From Galeruca laticollis (lineage: Eukaryota; Arthropoda; Insecta; Coleoptera; Chrysomelidae), in assembly GCA_963921935.1 (NCBI GenBank), contig OY998176.1, forward strand, positions 172,728,445-172,792,444: a DNA stretch of 64,000 bases. Reading direction: 5' to 3'. The position numbers and the translations under genes are program-made. Positions 59,423-64,000 of the stretch are shown here, in pieces. Under the pieces are notes generated by a model that ran no database searches, was not told the DNA's origin, and saw only the letters and a list, made by a program, of their open reading frames with translations. Position 1 is the first letter of the stretch. Each line of letters begins with the position of its first letter.

Positions 59423-61579
59423 TGTTACTCCTGTTGAATGTTGGATAGAGATATTTTTTTTAACTTTTATGCCCAATTACCTCTCAGGGAAGGTTACATA
59501 CAGTTATTTGAGGCTACTAATAAAACAATACGGTTTGGTTGTTTACCTATATTTGGTTCTGACTTCCATATAATAATAGCAAGGTATTGTGGGTGGCGGC
59601 ACTTGTGGCGCGATACAAGAGTGACGAACGTAAGGCCACGAATTGCTGAATTGTGTAGCCTAGAAGAGGCCGTACACTTTAAATCATTTACCCGAAGAGG
59701 CGGCGTAAACTCGATTAGGTTAAGAATCCAAAAAATCACAATTGTTTTTGTAATAATAACAAAAAAGTAAATTAGCTATAACGAAGTGGCGTTACTGAAA
59801 TGCCCCAACAACTATATTGTTTGAGGAATATCTACCGCAGAGTATACTTTGCGTTTACATAACATAAGTAAGTCACTTTGAAGTTTCGCAAATTGTTCCA
59901 ACAACTAAAATCTTGAACTTTCTTTTTAGACTACGAACTGATGTATCTACAATCAGGAGCCTGGGTCCTGAAGGGTTCTCTAATATGTAATTCAATATAA
60001 TATATGAGTTCAGTGTTTAATAATTCATTGTGATTGTTTTTTTTTCCTAGGTGAATGTTGAACTATATGTGTTAAAACTTTATATGTTGACAAAGAACAA
60101 ATCCCACTTATGACTACCACTTAGCTGTTAAATTACGGTGGAATACTCGTTCAGCACCGCCTCATACAGTTGCTTCTTGAGCCTTTAAAATAATATGAAC
60201 ATGGTAGTCCTCAGATGAACAGTGCTGGTAACTTGTCAGGTATACAGGAATCTGGGGCCCAAGGTATTCTCAGGACTAATTGGAAACAGAGAGTCCAATG
60301 ATGTTTGTTATCCAAAAGAGGTCTAAAAAGAATAATTCTGTATCATCCTTTGCTGACAAGGTGTAGGTAATAATAAAAATATATCCATTCTAAATAGGTG
60401 AATCAATTATTGTTCCTAAGATATCTTATAATGTTTTGTAATTTTTTTCTTCTTTATATAGCTAATTTTGACTATCTAAACATGCTAATCTTATAATTTC
60501 AACTGTCACTAGTAATTATGACACACTAAGCATATCCTAATATCTAAATGACCTAACTCTCCTACGGGAAACTGAAGCTTTCTCAAGCAATAATACAGTT
60601 AGCTTATCGAAATCTACGGAAAAGTAGAGCTAGTTAATAAGTTGGAATCAATATCGAATTTTCTTTGCTTTAATATGATGACCAAGTATTACTTAAGCTA
60701 GTAATTTTATTAAAAAGCTAAACTGAATATGTCTGTAAAAGCCGCAATTGAAGACTAGTGGTTCTTTTGACCAGTTCCATAAGAATGTGCTTTTCGTTGT
60801 TCGAGCCTTCAGTCTATGGAGTATACAAGTACAGTCAATTACTTGATTTTATAACTAGGTACAAGATATTGGAAGTACATACATTTCGATGTCGCATGAC
60901 CTCAAGGTGAATTGAATTTTCAATTACTACAATTGAATTTCCGCATATATCTAATTCTGATCCGCTTCAGGGTACTTATAGGTGCCTTTATCACCAAAGT
61001 AATACTTAAGATTACCTGCGAAATTTCAAAAAAAAATTCCGTAAAATGCGGCAAACGATTCACTCCATACACATGGATAGCAAAAAGAAAGATATTTTTT
61101 GTGTACACTGAAAATTCCCACCTAAATCTATTAGATTCCTAGAATTGTTGGTCAAACTGATTTCAAATATTGGTTTAGCAGTCACTTATGCTTATGGGAT
61201 TTAGGGACATTTATGAAGTAATGATTTTTGAAGTTTGATAGTGACAATATTGACAATTGATAGATACATGATTAATTATAACTTGTTATCAAAATAAACA
61301 TTGGATTTTATATATATTTTAGTTTGAGAATTTGCTTTTATTTCAGTTAGAAAATAATTTTATTTTCATATTTGGTGGTGGGATTTTGGTTTTAGTTAGT
61401 TATAAATACTTCTGGTCGAAGCGATACACCTGGTAAGATTGTATCTTGTTTTTTTTCTTAAAAGGTCCTTGAATTGATTTTTGTACATTTAAACGATTTT
61501 CTCTAAATAATGCTGGTGTTCTTGGATTGGTAGCCTAATTCCTAACATTTGGGGGATGTAACTAAATGAGCTTGTAACA
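59423..61579 (-). repeat. gypsy 5' LTR (complete, 2157 bp)
   Basis: Starts TGTTACAAGC and ends GGAGTAACA on the minus strand, giving TGTTAC/GTAACA inverted tips. It is the full-length reference for the split 3' LTR and contains the intact pre-insertion site of the MITE near 60059-60070. Confidence 0.85.
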
Positions 61580-61583
61580 ATGA

Positions 61584-62059
61584 ATAGATATGATGAATGA
61601 TTTGTAGTCAGGAATTATTTATTATATACATGAAATGCGTAAGAATTATTTGATCGGAATTTGAATCACAGAAAGAATTTGAGATTAGCTTTTAAATTCG
61701 TACACCTTAAATGCTAAGAAACGTATCAGCGTCATTTAACGAACGAGTAAATTCATGTATAAAAGAAAATGGTAGAGAACTTTTATAGAATAATCCTCAA
61801 TAATTTTTAAATAAATTAGAATTGTTAATAATAGCATTTTATTAAAATCATGTAAGATTGGTTTTTTTAAAACAATAACATTGTTCATTACGATAAGGAT
61901 ACTTTATTAATTATCTACTTTTCATCTAAAGTAAGGACATCCTACTTAGATTTGTACAAATAATGGTTTTTTTGAATAACTTTTAAACGACGGGAAAAAT
62001 GTACGGAGAGTAAATAGCAGAGTGGAAGGGGAGAAAATTCAGTATTCCCGCGATGATTA
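61584..62059. other. No gene seen
   Basis: AT-rich flank of the gypsy insertion. Confidence 0.4.
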
Positions 62060-62510
62060 CTTAAATAGGGTGTCCCATCTGAAAAACTGGAAAAAATTCT
62101 ATGGAAATTTTTGGAATGTAAGACCATGCTGTACAAAATAAAAATTCCAAACTGAGTCCTCAAAAATCCTCAGTCCTTTGTCTTTGTTTATGGGCAACTT
62201 CTAATCCTTGGATTTAAATCTTATAAAATTGCAGTTTTTTTAAAGAGGGATGTGCAATTCAAATTTTTTGGGATAAAGGTAATTTTTTCCAAGTTGGCTG
62301 GTAGTTTTGCATACAAAATTTGGGTACTAACTATTTCGGTTCTAGAAATGTACAAAAAATATGTATACATGAACATAATTTCAAAATGTGTGATTTTATT
62401 TACCCTTAATACATACCTTTCAAATAAATATGTAATTTATACACAATAATAGATATAGGACTGCGACAGAAGTTTGCCGGACCCTGTATTGCGTTTCTCG
62501 TATTCACAAA
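62060..62510 (-). repeat. Dispersed repeat, second copy
   Basis: Shares an inverted block with 37700-37810 (TGCAATTCAAATTTTTTGGG, AAAGAGGGATGTGCA). Possible edges are TACAGGGTCCGGCAAACTT (minus, near 62495) and TAGGGTGTCCCATCTG (near 62066). It could be a small DNA element, but no coding part is seen. Confidence 0.4.
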
Positions 62511-63686
62511 GAATAGTAAACGCCATATCAATTTTAATTTAGCCTACAGGACCTGTAACAAGGAACATTGTCAGTTCTACATATACCTTACGCAAAGTCA
62601 TTAGAAAAGCTCTGAATATACATACAACCAACTATGCAGACCTAGAATAGGAGGTTACATCTTTGTTCCTTGAAAATCAACTTCTATGTTCACTATTCTT
62701 GTATTGAGATGTTTCTCCGGTACCACTAAGGATCAGCACACGTTAATGGAATCCATCAGTCTATGGTGAGATAGAGATTCATACCTAGGTCTTCAAAAAT
62801 ATTTTTTCTATTTAAATGATAATAAGAAAATATACTCTCTGCTAATATTTTCTAGCATTCTAACTAGTGAGAGATAGAAGTTCGAAATAGACCTTTGTTT
62901 GATAGGAGATTTTTATTTAAAAAATTGAGGAAATTTGATTACCCTGATATAGGATTAATTTTCTCTGTAGAGCGGAGTGGGGTGTGTTTATTTGGGTATC
63001 GTTAATGCGGCGCTCGTAGATTGAGTTTGGTGTTTTTGGTAGGTCGGCTGAAAAACAACAAAGTGGCAAAAGACGTGTCTAGAACGGAAGAGAAAAAAGT
63101 AACTAGAATTATGTCTAGGAAGGGGTGACAAAAAGTGTCTAGAATTCAGATACTTTACCGTCTCGTGATAGACAACGAACCACGCTTTGTTGCGGATAGC
63201 TATGAGATTAGGTTGGATAGGTGTCAGGAATTTATGAAGTTGAGAGTGATACGTTGTTTTCGGAGATTTGAGGTGTCTCTCGCATCTTGAGAGAGAACTT
63301 TAAGAGAGTTTATTATTTCCTAATTTTTTTGGAATTTTTATGGAATACGTGACTAGGAGATTTTAAGCGCGGTACGGTGTAGAATGATAATAATCAAGCA
63401 AATGGAAGCAGAGAGAGCTGCGACTGTATTATTCCCTGTCATCGGTGCAATTCGTTGGTGAATAAATTCACCATACTACAGGGAAACCGCAGAAACCCTG
63501 TAACACCGACGGAAGGTGGGGATGGTTGTAATTGGAGTTAACTTAAACTGATAGAATAAAATTGATAGAGTATATGATTGAATTAAATACCAAACTAGAT
63601 TAAATAAGATTAGATTATAACGGGGTTACAGTGAACTGAAACCAAATATTCATTGTGCCCCCCTATCAGAGCTGTTCTCGCTACTA
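62511..63686. other. No gene seen; may include LINE 3' UTR
   Basis: Higher GC after about 62950. No open frame or motif recognised. The part after about 63440 could be the 3' untranslated region of the LINE on the minus strand. Confidence 0.35.
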
Positions 63687-64000
63687 CTACAGCTTGTCTT
63701 CCAGTTCCAAGGTTCTAATGAATTCTAGTATTTGGGACGGCTTCAACGAGGTTAGGTCCTTACTCTTACAAGTTTCTTGTCCGGAGCATTTCTTGCGTTG
63801 GCTTGCAATGGCGAGGCATTTCAGAACTAGATGATCCGGAGTTTCATCCTTCTCCCCTCAGAATCTACACTCGTCAATCTCTGCTAGACCTATTCTCATT
63901 AAGTGCTTCCTAAGGCGGCAGTGTCCTGTAAAAAGCCCGTGACGAGATGTTGCCTATCTTTACTGAGGTCCAAATATTTTTTGGATCTAGCAGTGTCAAA
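63687..64000 (-). pseudogene. LINE C-terminus (RNase H-adjacent tail), running off the window
   Basis: The minus strand reads SKKYLDLSKDRQHLVTG, then after a one-base shift LFTGHCRLRKHLMRIGLAE, ECRF, a TGA, GEKDETPDHLVLKC and SQILEFIRTLELEDKL before the stop at 63687. The TGH-RL-HL-GL and C-R-x(C)...ET..H.L..C pattern is the C-terminal tail of LINEs of the I/R1/LOA type. One frameshift and one in-frame TGA show decay. The main body lies beyond 64000. Confidence 0.75.

Larger units (their letters stand above)
45518..61583 (-). mobile_element. Ty3/gypsy LTR retrotransposon with nested insertions and ATGA target duplication
   Basis: The element runs from TGTTAC (45522) to GTAACA (61579) on the plus strand and is flanked by ATGA at 45518-45521 and 61580-61583. 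Minus-strand order: 5' LTR (59423-61579), primer site, gag, protease, RT, RNase H, integrase, purine-rich tract, 3' LTR. The 3' LTR is in two parts, 51908-53972 and 45522-45713, with about 6.2 kb of foreign sequence between and about 145 bp missing. All frames carry damage. Confidence 0.8.

Noticed and set aside
60912..61142. Small plus/minus frames repeated at 53333-53579
   Set aside because: They are in the two gypsy LTRs and differ by frame-changing indels between copies.
1..64000. Host protein-coding genes, tRNA or rRNA genes
   Set aside because: No frame with a recognisable cellular domain, no supported exon chain outside transposons, and no tRNA box A/box B pair or rRNA sequence that I could recognise; a tRNA scan would be needed to be sure.

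Overview
This window looks like nuclear DNA from an insect, or at least an arthropod. It is very AT-rich, has no bacterial-style operons, and is made almost entirely of transposable elements of kinds typical of insect genomes: Penelope-like, Ty3/gypsy and errantivirus-like, BEL/Pao, pogo, an RTE-like LINE and an RNase H-type LINE. I found no convincing host gene. A beetle or hemipteran is possible, but the sequence does not settle the order. The region reads as a nested transposon graveyard with a few young insertions. Identity figures given here are by-eye estimates.

Layout. 1-3.9 kb: no gene. 3.9-6.9 kb: a head-to-head pair of 5'-truncated Penelope-like elements (family 1). 8.8-11.4 kb: a decayed pogo transposase on the minus strand. 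12.3-13.7 kb: a pogo-end fragment, the 3' end of an RTE-like LINE, and a GIY-YIG fragment of another Penelope-type element. 13.8-22.9 kb: a mirror-image array of four Penelope-like copies (family 2), two leftward and two rightward, with (TA)n at both outer ends. The rightmost copy is almost intact. 23.0-24.3 kb: inverted copies of a short repeat. 25.15-30.74 kb: a young LTR element with 1.53-kb LTRs (about 98% identical by eye) and only a gag-like coiled-coil coding region. 32.2-32.9 kb: an 81-bp minisatellite. 33.4-34.6 kb: a second pogo-type transposase remnant. 38.2-45.3 kb: a decayed BEL/Pao element on the minus strand.

45.5-61.6 kb: one Ty3/gypsy element on the minus strand. It has 2.1-kb LTRs and an ATGA target duplication at 45518-45521 and 61580-61583. 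Its 3' LTR is split by about 6.2 kb of other sequence, which holds an errantivirus-like gag on the plus strand, a decayed two-protein transposon and a TACGTA-rich minisatellite. A palindromic MITE also sits in that LTR, and the other LTR preserves the empty site. 61.6-64 kb: a dispersed repeat and the C-terminal end of a LINE running off the window.

Mobility parts present: Penelope RT plus GIY-YIG endonuclease (copy D could nearly make the whole protein); gypsy and BEL gag, protease, RT, RNase H and integrase (all broken); pogo DDE transposases (broken). The gag-only LTR element would have to borrow pol from a relative. Relative age is readable from nesting: the gypsy element came first, then the insertions in its 3' LTR, while the near-identical LTRs at 25-31 kb and the open Penelope frames mark the youngest events.
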